From: CAWCDJ01 sp963836015 | GTDB taxonomy: Bacteria > Acidobacteriota > Terriglobia > Bryobacterales > Bryobacteraceae | Length of the DNA: 64,000 nt | Assembly: GCA_963836015.1 (NCBI GenBank) | Contig: CAWIIF010000015.1 | Coordinates: 558,001-622,000, forward strand | Direction of reading: 5' to 3' | Shown: one piece after another, positions 50,901 to 58,732 of the stretch | How the letters are laid out: each line of letters opens with the position of its first letter | Numbering within the stretch: position 1 is the first letter of the stretch | Made by a program: the position numbers and the translations under genes | Notes under the pieces: generated by a model | Database searches by the model: none | What the model was told of the DNA's origin: nothing | Seen by the model: the letters and a program-made list of their open reading frames with translations, nothing else

Positions 50901-51413
50901 GATCTCAAAGGTAAGCTGCTCGGGGGATGGGAGCTGGCCGGCGCGATGCAATTCCAGACGGGTACGCCGTGCGGAATCGGCACCAACAACGATTTCGCGG
51001 GCGTCGGCGAGTTCGGCAGCTTCGGCTGCGGCTCCGAAGGTCAGTTCTGGAATCTCAACGGACCGGTTAGCATCAACACGGGAGCGTTTGCCGGCCCCGT
51101 CACCAACTCCGGCTCTCCGACTTACTTCACGGCGAACGTGAGTCAGCCGGCGGCCGGCACATTCAACCTGCAACAGGGGGTCCGCGACTCCGTGTACCAG
51201 CCCGGAATCCAGGACTGGAACATGTCTCTATTCAAGAAGTTCGCCATCAACGAAAGGGCCGGATTCCAGTTCCGTGCGGAAGCCTACGACTTCATCAACC
51301 ATGCGAACCTGAACGGCCCGAATCTCAACCCGACATCCAGCCAGTTCGGGATGATCACCAGCAAGTCCGGCTTGGGCCGGCAACTGCAGCTTTCGGTTAG
51401 ATTCTACTTCTGA
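47928..51413 (+). CDS. Oar-like TonB-dependent outer membrane protein with carboxypeptidase-regulatory domain
   Basis: 1161 residues; GGGAGAG lies upstream of the ATG. Signal peptide (CAIVLSALSITYAQS), then a carboxypeptidase-regulatory-like domain (about 27-110; GSITGFVRDPSNAVVPNVKVSI, TTNEAGYYVMPNLQPGYYTV), a plug-like segment (about 130-230; GGMSWQINGARTQDSVITFDG, EIQVMTSDYQAEYGRAAGGQ) and a long beta-barrel ending in FY-F (LQLSVRFYF). Large families of these occur in Acidobacteria and resemble Oar of Myxococcus. They are thought to take up or display polymers; the substrate is unknown. A strong terminator follows. Confidence 0.92.
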   Translation: MSVRPRTLASLTCAIVLSALSITYAQSDYGSITGFVRDPSNAVVPNVKVSIKNEGTGEQRAVTTNEAGYYVMPNLQPGYYTVTAEAQGFKKFSSTHNKLSPNSTLSLDASLTLGSATETVEVSATNQGLQTESGSVQNEVTSQQVDNQELNGRNPVYIAQFLPGVRGGGTLGDFNFASTGGMSWQINGARTQDSVITFDGAPAVRTRANGAVIGVADVDTTQEIQVMTSDYQAEYGRAAGGQIRIVTKSGTRDFHGSAYEYFRNSDLNANTWSRNLSTSTNFASPFRYNNFGFAVGGPIWAPKLSDKFREKLFFFVGEDWIRYRATDTQTQAVPTALMRQGDFSELLGANPWYKAGTVIYDPATCPKLGASSCNPFPGNIIPASELSHNGAAIMSAYPLPTPGYLVGTQNWVAQAAHPYNQRKDTLNIDILATDKQRIQARRQNATYFEYQPFDQGSGETGKYFNRPNQTNSVSWLWTVSPTMVNEARVTFSLDDVYIPVNTALPGFNRSTFGINYPYLFAGKDIPGKIPTVNVPNFYGLAGGPYPSHSSGPIWTASDSLTKVWRTHTFKFGYSMEYSGENDGDQINVSTVPGGSNNQNGTFTFTDARTGLGATSGVGLANMALGLADSYTEIGPRAYTIWRGSMYEFFAQDSWKATSKLHIDYGVRSTTIKGYHPLWGNADYFDGALYNPAQAVQVSPVTGNVILGTGNPYNGVVIPGFSGFPGSAQGRVLAASSNICDGASCNGLFNSSLSQGYINTYTPIQPRVGVAYQLTDKTVIRGGIGRFATRMGLIDNIFPGGNSPFQPFVTVNNVSVDNPGASLTSGTAAALTITTLNPNLKPPEAWNWNVTVERQLPLNSLLSVGYVAHRGLHGWQVYDINQPTAGTLQANPGVNVNYLRPYQGYAAIQEEESTVNSMYNSLQVSWNRRFTKGSMFGVSYTLSKSMDNGSNYRDIVPDTYNTSNLWAPSEYDTRHIVIVNYLYDLPFFKNSNDLKGKLLGGWELAGAMQFQTGTPCGIGTNNDFAGVGEFGSFGCGSEGQFWNLNGPVSINTGAFAGPVTNSGSPTYFTANVSQPAAGTFNLQQGVRDSVYQPGIQDWNMSLFKKFAINERAGFQFRAEAYDFINHANLNGPNLNPTSSQFGMITSKSGLGRQLQLSVRFYF

Positions 51414-51445
51414 CTAGAACAAACTAACCCCGAGCAGTTTCGGGA

Positions 51446-51482
51446 ACGGCGGGCGGGCTCAAAGCCCAGCCCGCCGTTTTTT
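51446..51482 (+). terminator. Rho-independent terminator of the Oar-like gene
   Basis: A GC-rich stem (ACGGCGGGCGGGC / GCCC-A-GCCCGCCGT, one bulged A) with a 5-nt loop, followed by TTTTTTC. It starts 33 bp after the stop codon. Confidence 0.85.
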
Positions 51483-51732
51483 CTTGGCTGGGGAACAGCG
51501 GAGCACGCGCGGAGCTTTGCCGGTCGGTTCGAATCTCGGGAATGTGAGGGGACGGGTTGCGGGCGCCTGGAAGGTATACATCAGGGGCAGGCGCCCGCTG
51601 TCGTAACGGGTTTAGAGGTCGCTGCTGTGCTTTGAAGGCCGCACGCGATGTTAATTAAGAGTAGTATGCCGGCCGTCTGGAGTAACTACCGTCGAGGGGG
51701 TAATCCGTCTGATCCCGGCAGGGTATGGGTCG
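51483..51732. other. Intergenic stretch between terminator and regulator gene
   Basis: 250 bp without a recognisable gene. It contains the 11-bp inverted repeat at 51559-51598 and an AT-rich part (GTTAATTAAGAG) near 51650. No tRNA or riboswitch is recognised. Confidence 0.4.
51559..51598. repeat. Perfect 11-bp inverted repeat
   Basis: GCGGGCGCCTG (51559-51569) and CAGGCGCCCGC (51588-51598) around an 18-nt centre that includes GTATAC. No T-run follows on the plus strand, so it is not an obvious terminator. It may be a stable RNA hairpin or a protein-binding site. Confidence 0.55.
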
Positions 51733-52377
51733 TCAGCCGATAACTCCTTTACGGACCGCATACACGATCAGCTCTGGAACGGTGTGAAGATTGAGCTTGT
51801 CCAGCATATTGCCGCGATGAGTTTCCACCGTGTAAAGGCTCAAACCTAACATCGCGGCCATATCCTTGTTACTCTTGCCTTCGGCAATCAGTTGCAGGAT
51901 TTCACGCTCCCGCGGTGTCAGCAGCTCGAAACTGTCCTCGATATCCCGATCCTGCAACTGTCGAACATAGTCCTCCACCAGCATGCGGCTGACCGCGGGA
52001 CTGAAAAACGATTTGCCTTCCGCCACCAGCCGGATCGCGTTGAGAAAGTCGCTCTCGGGCGACTCCTTGAGCAGATAGCCCCGCGCACCGGCCTTGAGGG
52101 CTCGCAGGACAAAAGCCTCGTCGGCGTGCATGCTGAGGATCACTACGGACACGCCCAACTGCTTGGCGGTGATTTGCCGTGCCGCCTCGATTCCGTTGAG
52201 GTTCGGCATGGTGATGTCCAGTACAGCCACATCCGGCTTCACTTTCTCCACGAGATCCACGGCCTCGCGTCCGTCGCCGGCTTCGCCGACGATCTGAAAG
52301 TCCTTCTGCTGTTCCAGGACCAGCCGGAGCCCGCGCCGCATCACGGCGTGGTCATCGGCGAGAACGATACGGATCAA
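51733..52377 (-). CDS. NarL/FixJ-type response regulator
   Basis: 214 residues. An N-terminal receiver domain with the acidic pocket (VLADDHAVMRRG), phospho-acceptor Asp near residue 54 (VAVLDITMPNLNG) and Lys in YLLKESPES; a C-terminal LuxR-type helix-turn-helix (about 150-210; LTPREREILQLIAEGKSNKDMAAMLG). It is the DNA-binding partner of the histidine kinase whose stop codon overlaps its start by 4 bases. Targets unknown; the Oar-like gene and the redoxin gene are nearby. Confidence 0.93.
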   Translation of the reverse strand: MIRIVLADDHAVMRRGLRLVLEQQKDFQIVGEAGDGREAVDLVEKVKPDVAVLDITMPNLNGIEAARQITAKQLGVSVVILSMHADEAFVLRALKAGARGYLLKESPESDFLNAIRLVAEGKSFFSPAVSRMLVEDYVRQLQDRDIEDSFELLTPREREILQLIAEGKSNKDMAAMLGLSLYTVETHRGNMLDKLNLHTVPELIVYAVRKGVIG

Positions 52378-53765
52378 GCAACACCTGCCTCTGCCTCATG
52401 CCGCCGGTGGCTTTCGACTGGAAAATACCCGGCGACGAAGGTGCCCTCCCCGGGCCGCGACCCGACGTCGAACCGTCCGCCCAGGCGGCTGACGCGCTCC
52501 GCCATACCCAGCAGGCCGAGTCCCCGGTCCTTGGCCGAATCGAATCCCACTCCGTTGTCCTGCACGACCACCGAGAGTCCGCCAGGTTCGCGGCAGATCG
52601 TCACGCGGACCTCGCTGGCCCCGGAGTGCTTGACGCAGTTGTGCAGCGCCTCCTGTACGACGCGGTAGATGCACGTGCGATGCGAGTCCGGCAGATCGTC
52701 GGCAAGGTCATCGGCGATCATCTTCACTCGAAGGCCGGTGCCGCGGGAGACCTCGCGCGCCTGCCAGCGGAGCGCCGGCACCAAGCCGAGTTCATCTAGC
52801 ATCGAAGGGCGCAGTAGGAGCGCCATGTTGCGGATCTTGGCCAGATTTTCCTCCGCGATGTGGTGTACCGAGGCCAGCCGCTCGCGCTGAACCGGGGTCA
52901 GGGTGGATTCGAGCCGGCCGAGCTCGATGAGCATGGCGGACATCGACTGACCCAGATCGTCGTGCAGCTCCCGCGACAGGCTGCGTCGCTCCTCCTCCTG
53001 AGCGGTCTCCAGCCGCTCCGACAATCGGCTGAGATCGCGCTTGGCCTGCTGGACTTCGTTGAAGCGGCTATCGGCCTGGTGTTCCAGCCGTGTCACGTGG
53101 CGAAGCACGCCGACCGCGAAAAGGAGGCCCAGGGACAGCGCCAGAATCGAAATGGTCGTCACTCTGCGCCGGAACCGGGCCTGCAGGTCCATGATGCGCG
53201 CCTCGGCGGCATCCAGGTTGCGTTTGTCCAGATCGTTTACCTGCTTCACCAGCAGCACCAGCTCATTACGCCGCGGAATCACAGTCTCCTCGAGATAGGC
53301 GGCCGCCGACCGGTGCCGGGCAGCGCGGCTTTGCTGCAGGGCGGGCTCCAACCCCTTCCAATACGCTTGTGCGTGTTCTGTGAGGGTGTGAACATCCTGC
53401 CATTCGTTTTCCGGCACCAGCGCCTGGTATCGGCGGAGCCCGTCTTCGGTACGGCTCTTGAGAAGCTGCAGTTCTCGTTTCTGATTGACGGTGCGGGCAT
53501 CGCTCGGCTCGAGCACGTAATCCCGCATGACGGTCGCGGAACGGTAGAAATCGGCGCGCAATTGATCGAGCAGAGCGTCGCGGTCGCGGGAAGCCTTTCG
53601 CAAAGCGTCGCCTGTGGCGGCCACGTTCCGCAGTTGACTGCCCGAGTCGAATGCCAGGAAGGCCATTAGTAAAAGCAGGCCTGCGAACCCCGTAAGCACG
53701 CTGCGGGTTCGTGACGCAGGTACGGCTGATTCGGCATGAGGTCTCGGGCCAGTGTGTAAAAACAC
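52374..53765 (-). CDS. Sensor histidine kinase (NarX/DegS type)
   Basis: 463 residues from the GTG at 53765; GGGGGAG lies 4 nt upstream. The frame is open to 53981 but the extra part has no coding character. Two transmembrane helices (about 22-40 and 203-222) enclose an extracytoplasmic helical sensor of about 160 residues, CHASE3-like. The HisKA_3 dimerisation domain has the phospho-acceptor His in SRELHDDLGQS (near residue 267); the ATPase domain has HNCVKHSGAS, VVQDNGVGFD and GLGLLGMAERV. It phosphorylates the adjacent response regulator; the signal is unknown. Confidence 0.9.
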   Translation of the reverse strand: MFLHTGPRPHAESAVPASRTRSVLTGFAGLLLLMAFLAFDSGSQLRNVAATGDALRKASRDRDALLDQLRADFYRSATVMRDYVLEPSDARTVNQKRELQLLKSRTEDGLRRYQALVPENEWQDVHTLTEHAQAYWKGLEPALQQSRAARHRSAAAYLEETVIPRRNELVLLVKQVNDLDKRNLDAAEARIMDLQARFRRRVTTISILALSLGLLFAVGVLRHVTRLEHQADSRFNEVQQAKRDLSRLSERLETAQEEERRSLSRELHDDLGQSMSAMLIELGRLESTLTPVQRERLASVHHIAEENLAKIRNMALLLRPSMLDELGLVPALRWQAREVSRGTGLRVKMIADDLADDLPDSHRTCIYRVVQEALHNCVKHSGASEVRVTICREPGGLSVVVQDNGVGFDSAKDRGLGLLGMAERVSRLGGRFDVGSRPGEGTFVAGYFPVESHRRHEAEAGVA

Positions 53766-53952
53766 GTTACTCCCCCGGTCCGTGACGCGCGAAGACGCGC
53801 CGCGACGGCACTGTGCTTGTACTAAAGAGACGTGCGGCAAGCCGTTTTCGGTTACGGCGGGATCGGCCGCGGCGGCTAGCCCCATCGGACCATTGCGAAA
53901 GTGTCGCGGATGAGTTCCGCCGGCCGCCAAAGTCGTACGATCGGGAGTGTCA

Positions 53953-53958
53953 TAAAAT
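53953..53958 (+). promoter_or_regulatory. -10-like hexamer of the redoxin gene
   Basis: TAAAAT ends 6 nt before the ATG at 53965; the spacer (TGAAGT) has no ribosome binding site. Fits a leaderless transcript. Confidence 0.5.
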
Positions 53959-53964
53959 TGAAGT

Positions 53965-54456
53965 ATGTCGGCCCGCCGCACGCATCAGTTAGTAAGCCCG
54001 GGAGAGCGAGTGACTGAATTCCGGCTCGACCGTTTGGAGGGCGGCGAAGTGGCTTTCCCCAACCTGGCGGCCAACGGGCCGTCACTGCTGGCGTTCTATA
54101 AGGTCACGTGCCCGGTTTGCCAGTTGACCCTACCCTTCCTCGAGCGCATCCACAGCGGAGGACGTCTGCCCGTGTTCGCGATTTCGCAAAACGATGCCGA
54201 AGACACGGACGAATTCAACCGCTATTACGGCATTTCGATCCCCACGCTGCTCGATCGCGAAGACGCCGATTTCCCGGCCAGCAACGCCTTCGGCATCTCG
54301 AGCGTCCCCTCGATCTTCCTGTTGGAGCGGGACGGTACGGTGTCGCGCGTGATTGAGGGCTGGCAGAAGCAGGAGGTCGAGCGCCTGGGCGCGGTCTCCG
54401 GCGTCAATCCGTTCCGGCCCGAAGACAAAAACGTGCCCCAATGGAAAGCTGGTTGA
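53965..54456 (+). CDS. TlpA/peroxiredoxin-like thioredoxin-fold protein
   Basis: 163 residues, no signal peptide. The thioredoxin-fold redox site is CPVC (YKVTCPVCQLTLPFLERI, near residues 50-53), and ISSVPSIFLLERDG carries the cis-proline segment. It resembles AhpC/TlpA-like redoxins working in the cytoplasm as disulfide reductases or peroxidases. The substrate is unknown. It is divergent from the histidine kinase gene and converges with an M23 gene. Confidence 0.85.
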   Translation: MSARRTHQLVSPGERVTEFRLDRLEGGEVAFPNLAANGPSLLAFYKVTCPVCQLTLPFLERIHSGGRLPVFAISQNDAEDTDEFNRYYGISIPTLLDREDADFPASNAFGISSVPSIFLLERDGTVSRVIEGWQKQEVERLGAVSGVNPFRPEDKNVPQWKAG

Positions 54457-54496
54457 GGGTCGCGGAATTAGCTCCCGGCGGGAGCTTCCGGCATTC

Positions 54497-55804
54497 TTAG
54501 TTCGACAGCTTGCTCAGAATGCGGTCTTTGATCCAGTGCTCGTCCCACCACTCGCGGGGGTTCACCTGGACGCCGTCCAACTGCATGCCGAAGTGAACGT
54601 GCACGCCCCCCGCCAGGCCGGTCTGGCCGGCAATCCCCATCCTCTGGCCCTTCTTCACCATGTCGCCCGGCTTGACGTCGATCTCCCGCAGGTGGCCGTA
54701 TATGGACTGCAGCCCGTATCCGTGGTCGATCACGATACAGTTGCCGTAGATGCCCAGGTCAGACGCCCAAACTACGCGGCCGTCATTGGCGGCCATTACC
54801 GGCCCGTTTGCGACGTCCGAAAGATCGAAGCCCAGGTGCACCTGCTGGTCGACCTTCTTGCCGTGGTAGACGTAGTTGCGAACGTCGGCGAAATCGGCCT
54901 CTTCCTTTCCCCAGTGGATGAAGGGTCCGTTCCATAGAACCTTCTCTTCGGTCTTGAAGCGCAGGTCCGCCAGTTGCTGATTGTTCTTCCTGCGCATCTC
55001 CCCGTTGATCTTGAGAAAGCGCGTGAGAAGGTCCGGTCCGGGAGCCAGCTGGCCGGTCGGGTCTACCGAGTTGACCAGCTTCTCCATCAGCTTGTCGTCC
55101 AACTCGAAATCGCGCACGCGGAACTTTTTGGGAAAGAGCTTGAACCAGAAGTTGGCTGTGGCCTGGGTGCCGGCGAGGTTGCGGGCAAAGGCCACGGGCG
55201 TCACATCCGGCGGCAGGTCCCAGGGGTAGGCGAACATCGCGAACCGCTGGTTGGCGGGCTTCCCCGGCAGCGGGAAGCTGCGGAAGGAGTAATTGCCCAC
55301 GCGCACGCCCGCCTCGTTCCAGGAGCCGGAAGTCGTCATCGTCAGAAGTTCCATGCCGCCCTGGTTGATGTAATGCTGGGCATCGTCCGGGATGACGCGT
55401 GGCGCGCCGAGCACCACATTGACGTCGTTGGCGACTGTGTCGGTAGAGCCGCGCAGATCGTTCGACACTGCCTCGATTACCAGCCGCGCTTTCCCTTCTT
55501 TGATCGCCGCGGCTTTGCTCTTCCCGGCTTCGAAGGTGACGCTGCGGGGCGCGGCGTCCTTGCGCCACCAGAACCGCGTGGCGGGAAGGCGTTGTTCGAA
55601 CACCGGGTACTGCTGCCCGTTCTGTTCGAGGTAGGCCGTCACGGAGCGCACTCCGTGCGGATTCGTCAGCACGACGGTGACCGGGGTGCTCACCCCGATC
55701 GTCTGCACGGCGGGCGAGACGGCAAACGCCGTGTGGCCGGACATCACCAGCAGAGAAAGGATCGCGAGAATCGCGAGAGAAGCGGCAATGATAATAGCTT
55801 TCAC
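54497..55804 (-). CDS. M23 family peptidase with N-terminal beta domain
   Basis: 435 residues from the GTG at 55804, which overlaps the S9 peptidase stop (GTGA, 55801-55804). An N-terminal membrane anchor or signal (AIIIAASLAILAILSLLVMS) is followed by a beta-sandwich-like region (VSTPVTVVLTNPHGVRSVTAYL). A C-terminal LytM domain has HLGFDLSD (HxxxD), YGHLREIDV and HVHFGMQLDG (HxH). It cuts peptidoglycan peptide bridges in the periplasm. The long frame upstream of the GTG is a shadow of the S9 gene. Confidence 0.88.
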   Translation of the reverse strand: MKAIIIAASLAILAILSLLVMSGHTAFAVSPAVQTIGVSTPVTVVLTNPHGVRSVTAYLEQNGQQYPVFEQRLPATRFWWRKDAAPRSVTFEAGKSKAAAIKEGKARLVIEAVSNDLRGSTDTVANDVNVVLGAPRVIPDDAQHYINQGGMELLTMTTSGSWNEAGVRVGNYSFRSFPLPGKPANQRFAMFAYPWDLPPDVTPVAFARNLAGTQATANFWFKLFPKKFRVRDFELDDKLMEKLVNSVDPTGQLAPGPDLLTRFLKINGEMRRKNNQQLADLRFKTEEKVLWNGPFIHWGKEEADFADVRNYVYHGKKVDQQVHLGFDLSDVANGPVMAANDGRVVWASDLGIYGNCIVIDHGYGLQSIYGHLREIDVKPGDMVKKGQRMGIAGQTGLAGGVHVHFGMQLDGVQVNPREWWDEHWIKDRILSKLSN

Positions 55805-57825
55805 TTTTTTACCCAGGAATCCAGCCAGTCTAGGAAGGTCTGATACCACAGCACGCTGTTCTGCGGCTTGAGGATCCAGTGGCCTTCGTCCGGAAATACG
55901 AGAAGTTTGGAGGGGACCTTTTGCATCTGCAGGGCCGTGAAAAGCTGCAGCCCCTGCGTGTACGGCACACGAAAATCGAGCTCGCCGTGGATCACCAGCG
56001 TGGGCGTATGGAAGTCTTTCACGTAATGGCTGGGAGACCACTTGGCGTACTCGTCGGGATTGTCCCAAGGGGTACCGCCGAACTCCCAGAGCGGAAACCA
56101 CAGCTCCTCGGTAGCGCCGAACTCGCTCGCCAGGTCGTAAACCCCGGAGTGCGAGATGAGGGCCTTGAACTTCTGCGTGTGGCCGAGAAGCCAGTCGATC
56201 ATGTAGCCGCCGTACGAGCCCCCGGCCGCCGTCATGCGGGCGGCATCGGCAAACGGGAAGTTATTCGCGACGTGATCGGTCACCGCCATAATGTCGTCGA
56301 ACGCATGGCCGCCCCAGTCGTTGTTGATCTCATCGATGAATTTCTGCCCGTAGCCCGTGGAGCCGCGCGGATTGGGTTCCACCACCACGTACCCGGCCGC
56401 CGCGAAAACCTGGGCGTTCCAGCGGAAGGTCCAGCTATGGCCCCAGGCGCCCTGCGGCCCGCCGTGGATGAGAAACAGCACCGGATACTTGCGGTTGGCC
56501 TGAAACCCGTAGGGCTTCACCATGAAGGTATGGATGCGGGCGCCGTCCGGCGCGTTCGCCCAGAATTCCTCGAGCGGTGTGAGCTGGTACGAATTCAGTA
56601 CGTCATCGTTGAGATGCGTGAGGGCTGCGGGGGGACCGCCGCTCGATGAGGCGCGAAAAATCTCGTTCGGGGAGACGCCGGACATAGCGGTGTAGACCAT
56701 GGTCTTGCCGTCGCGCGTCAATTGCATGTCGTCCAGCTCGTTGTCACCGCTGGCCACGCTGCGCGACGCACCGCCGCTGACCGAAATCCAGCTGATGCCC
56801 TGGCGTCCGCGGTCTTCGGTTGTATAGAAGAGGGCAGCCGAATCGGGGCTCCAGGCGAAGCTGTTGACCCACCGGTCGAGCGATTCGGTTAGGTTCGTCA
56901 CGCTGCCGGTAGCGCGCTCGAGCACCATCAGGCGAAAGCGGTCGCTCTCATAACCGGGGCGGACCTGCGCGCGCCACGCGATGTACTTGCCGTCCGGCGA
57001 ATACTGTGGGCTGGCATCGGCGCCGGGGTTGGTGGTGATTTGGCGAGTCTCGCCGCCCGAAAGCGGCACCACGTACAGATCGGAATTGGTGCTGACCGCC
57101 GGGACGGGATCGGACCTCTTCGTGTAGCAAACTTCCTTGCCATCGGGTGAGATGGCGTAATCGTCAGGCCCGCCCAGCGAGAACGGCGGGACGTCGCGGT
57201 CGCCCGGCGTGAGATCGCGAAACGCGCCGCCTTCGAGCGCCACCACCATCAGGTGGCTTCGGCGCTTCGACTGCCAGACCGTCCAGTGGCGAAAGAGAAG
57301 ATCGGTATAGATGCGGGCACGCACCTTGGAGGCCTTTTCGACATCCAGCTTTTTCTGGTTGCAGGCATTGTCCGCGCCGCAATCCGGAAAGACCTCGCTC
57401 GTGAACAGCAGGTTCTTGCCGTCGGGCGAGTAGAGAACGCCGTCCGCTTCGGCGGCGAAGTTGGTGACCGGCCGGGCGTTGGCGCCGTCCGGATCCATCG
57501 TCCAGATCTGCGACGAACCGCCGCGATCCGAAACGAAAGCGATGTTCTTGGAATCCGGAGACCAGCGCGCGCGCTGGTTGGAATCGCCGTCGTGGGTAAG
57601 CTGGCGGGGTGTGCCGCCCTGCAGGGGGACGATCCAGATCTGTTGCGGTTTCTTGTTGGCCGCGACGTCCACGGACTGCACCGTAAAGGTGACCCAACGG
57701 CCATCCGGAGAGATCTGCGGATCCGAGATCCGCTTCAATTCCATCATGGCGTTGACGTCGAACGGACGCTTCTGCGCGAAAACCATCGCTGCCGAAGCGA
57801 GCAGCAAGAGGAGGCTGCGACGCAT
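55801..57825 (-). CDS. Secreted S9 family prolyl oligopeptidase-like peptidase
   Basis: 674 residues. Signal peptide (RRSLLLLLASAAMVFAQ), an N-terminal seven-bladed WD40/TolB-like propeller (about 30-410, with repeated SPDG and SPDS motifs) and a C-terminal alpha/beta-hydrolase domain with catalytic Ser in GGSYGGYMIDW (near 536), Asp in GELDFRVPY (near 615) and His in PDEGHWILK (near 650). It is an acylaminoacyl/dipeptidyl peptidase-type enzyme acting on short peptides outside the cytoplasm. TACAAT sits 9 nt before the ATG with no ribosome binding site. Confidence 0.93.
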   Translation of the reverse strand: MRRSLLLLLASAAMVFAQKRPFDVNAMMELKRISDPQISPDGRWVTFTVQSVDVAANKKPQQIWIVPLQGGTPRQLTHDGDSNQRARWSPDSKNIAFVSDRGGSSQIWTMDPDGANARPVTNFAAEADGVLYSPDGKNLLFTSEVFPDCGADNACNQKKLDVEKASKVRARIYTDLLFRHWTVWQSKRRSHLMVVALEGGAFRDLTPGDRDVPPFSLGGPDDYAISPDGKEVCYTKRSDPVPAVSTNSDLYVVPLSGGETRQITTNPGADASPQYSPDGKYIAWRAQVRPGYESDRFRLMVLERATGSVTNLTESLDRWVNSFAWSPDSAALFYTTEDRGRQGISWISVSGGASRSVASGDNELDDMQLTRDGKTMVYTAMSGVSPNEIFRASSSGGPPAALTHLNDDVLNSYQLTPLEEFWANAPDGARIHTFMVKPYGFQANRKYPVLFLIHGGPQGAWGHSWTFRWNAQVFAAAGYVVVEPNPRGSTGYGQKFIDEINNDWGGHAFDDIMAVTDHVANNFPFADAARMTAAGGSYGGYMIDWLLGHTQKFKALISHSGVYDLASEFGATEELWFPLWEFGGTPWDNPDEYAKWSPSHYVKDFHTPTLVIHGELDFRVPYTQGLQLFTALQMQKVPSKLLVFPDEGHWILKPQNSVLWYQTFLDWLDSWVKK

Positions 57826-57834
57826 ATACCAACG

Positions 57835-57840
57835 ATTGTA
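57835..57840 (-). promoter_or_regulatory. -10-like hexamer of the S9 peptidase gene
   Basis: TACAAT on the minus strand, 9 nt before the ATG at 57825, in the 58-bp gap after the PIG-L gene. Suggests a separate promoter and a minimal leader. Confidence 0.45.
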
Positions 57841-57883
57841 TCGGACCGCGACTTGCGTTTAGTGGGGCGGGCCTCCCGGTGTA

Positions 57884-58732
57884 CTAGGCGAACTTCTTCA
57901 CCCGGCACTCCACATCCGCGCGGAAGCGGTCGATGAAGCCCAGCACGTAATCGGCGATCGCGAGTTGCGGATCGTCCACCAGGGCCGTCAGGTCCATCGC
58001 GAAATTCAACGCGGATTCCTGGTCTGTGCCGTGCGATGCATAGTAGGTCGCATGCGCCAGCCGCCGGCCGGCGGTCGCCAGGTCGTAGCGCTTTCCGCCC
58101 GTCACCTGGGAATCGAAAACGCCTACCAGGGCGGCGGCGATATTGGAGCGGGCCGAGACCGGGAGGGCCTGTTTCTCGTCGTCCGACAACCAGTCGAGGT
58201 CGCGCCAGACTTCACACCCATAGACCTTCTTGGGTTTCGTCTCCCCGGCCACCGCCCTCAGCGCGGCGATGGCCCGCATGCTGACGCCGATATGCGTATC
58301 GTGCTTATCGGCCAGGTTGTGCAGGTAGACTACCTCGGGTTTGCTAGCGAGCAGAATGTGCTTCAGGTCGTCCACCACCGCCGTCTCTTTCGGATTCTTG
58401 ACCTGGCCGCTGGTGAAGCCGAGCTGTGCCTGGCAGCCGTAATCGCCCACGTACGCTGCCTTGCGCTGCTCGATCAGCCGGACCTTCTGCATCTCCTCGT
58501 CGGTGTATTCGCCGTAGATACCCGAACGCGGGCTGCCCGCGCCGTTGGTCACCACCACGCCGGTGAACCATTTGTCTTTGCGGCCGAAGCACTCCGCAAT
58601 GCCGTGGTAGGCCATGATTTCGATGTCGTCCTGGTGCGCTGAAATGCACAGGTGCGTGGTGCGCGCGAGCGCTGCGTCGGGCGCAAGGCCGTCGGGGACG
58701 AACAGATCTGCTCCTGGATTATGAAACCGCAC
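57884..58732 (-). CDS. PIG-L family deacetylase
   Basis: 282 residues. The zinc-site motif is SAHQDDIEIMAYHGI (variant of AHPDD), with a later HDTHIGVSMRAIAALRAV segment supplying the third ligand. PIG-L/LmbE enzymes remove N-acetyl groups from GlcNAc-type sugars. No signal peptide. It starts inside the last 14 bp of the ROK gene, so the two form an operon on carbohydrate metabolism, perhaps amino-sugar use. Confidence 0.88.
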   Translation of the reverse strand: MRFHNPGADLFVPDGLAPDAALARTTHLCISAHQDDIEIMAYHGIAECFGRKDKWFTGVVVTNGAGSPRSGIYGEYTDEEMQKVRLIEQRKAAYVGDYGCQAQLGFTSGQVKNPKETAVVDDLKHILLASKPEVVYLHNLADKHDTHIGVSMRAIAALRAVAGETKPKKVYGCEVWRDLDWLSDDEKQALPVSARSNIAAALVGVFDSQVTGGKRYDLATAGRRLAHATYYASHGTDQESALNFAMDLTALVDDPQLAIADYVLGFIDRFRADVECRVKKFA

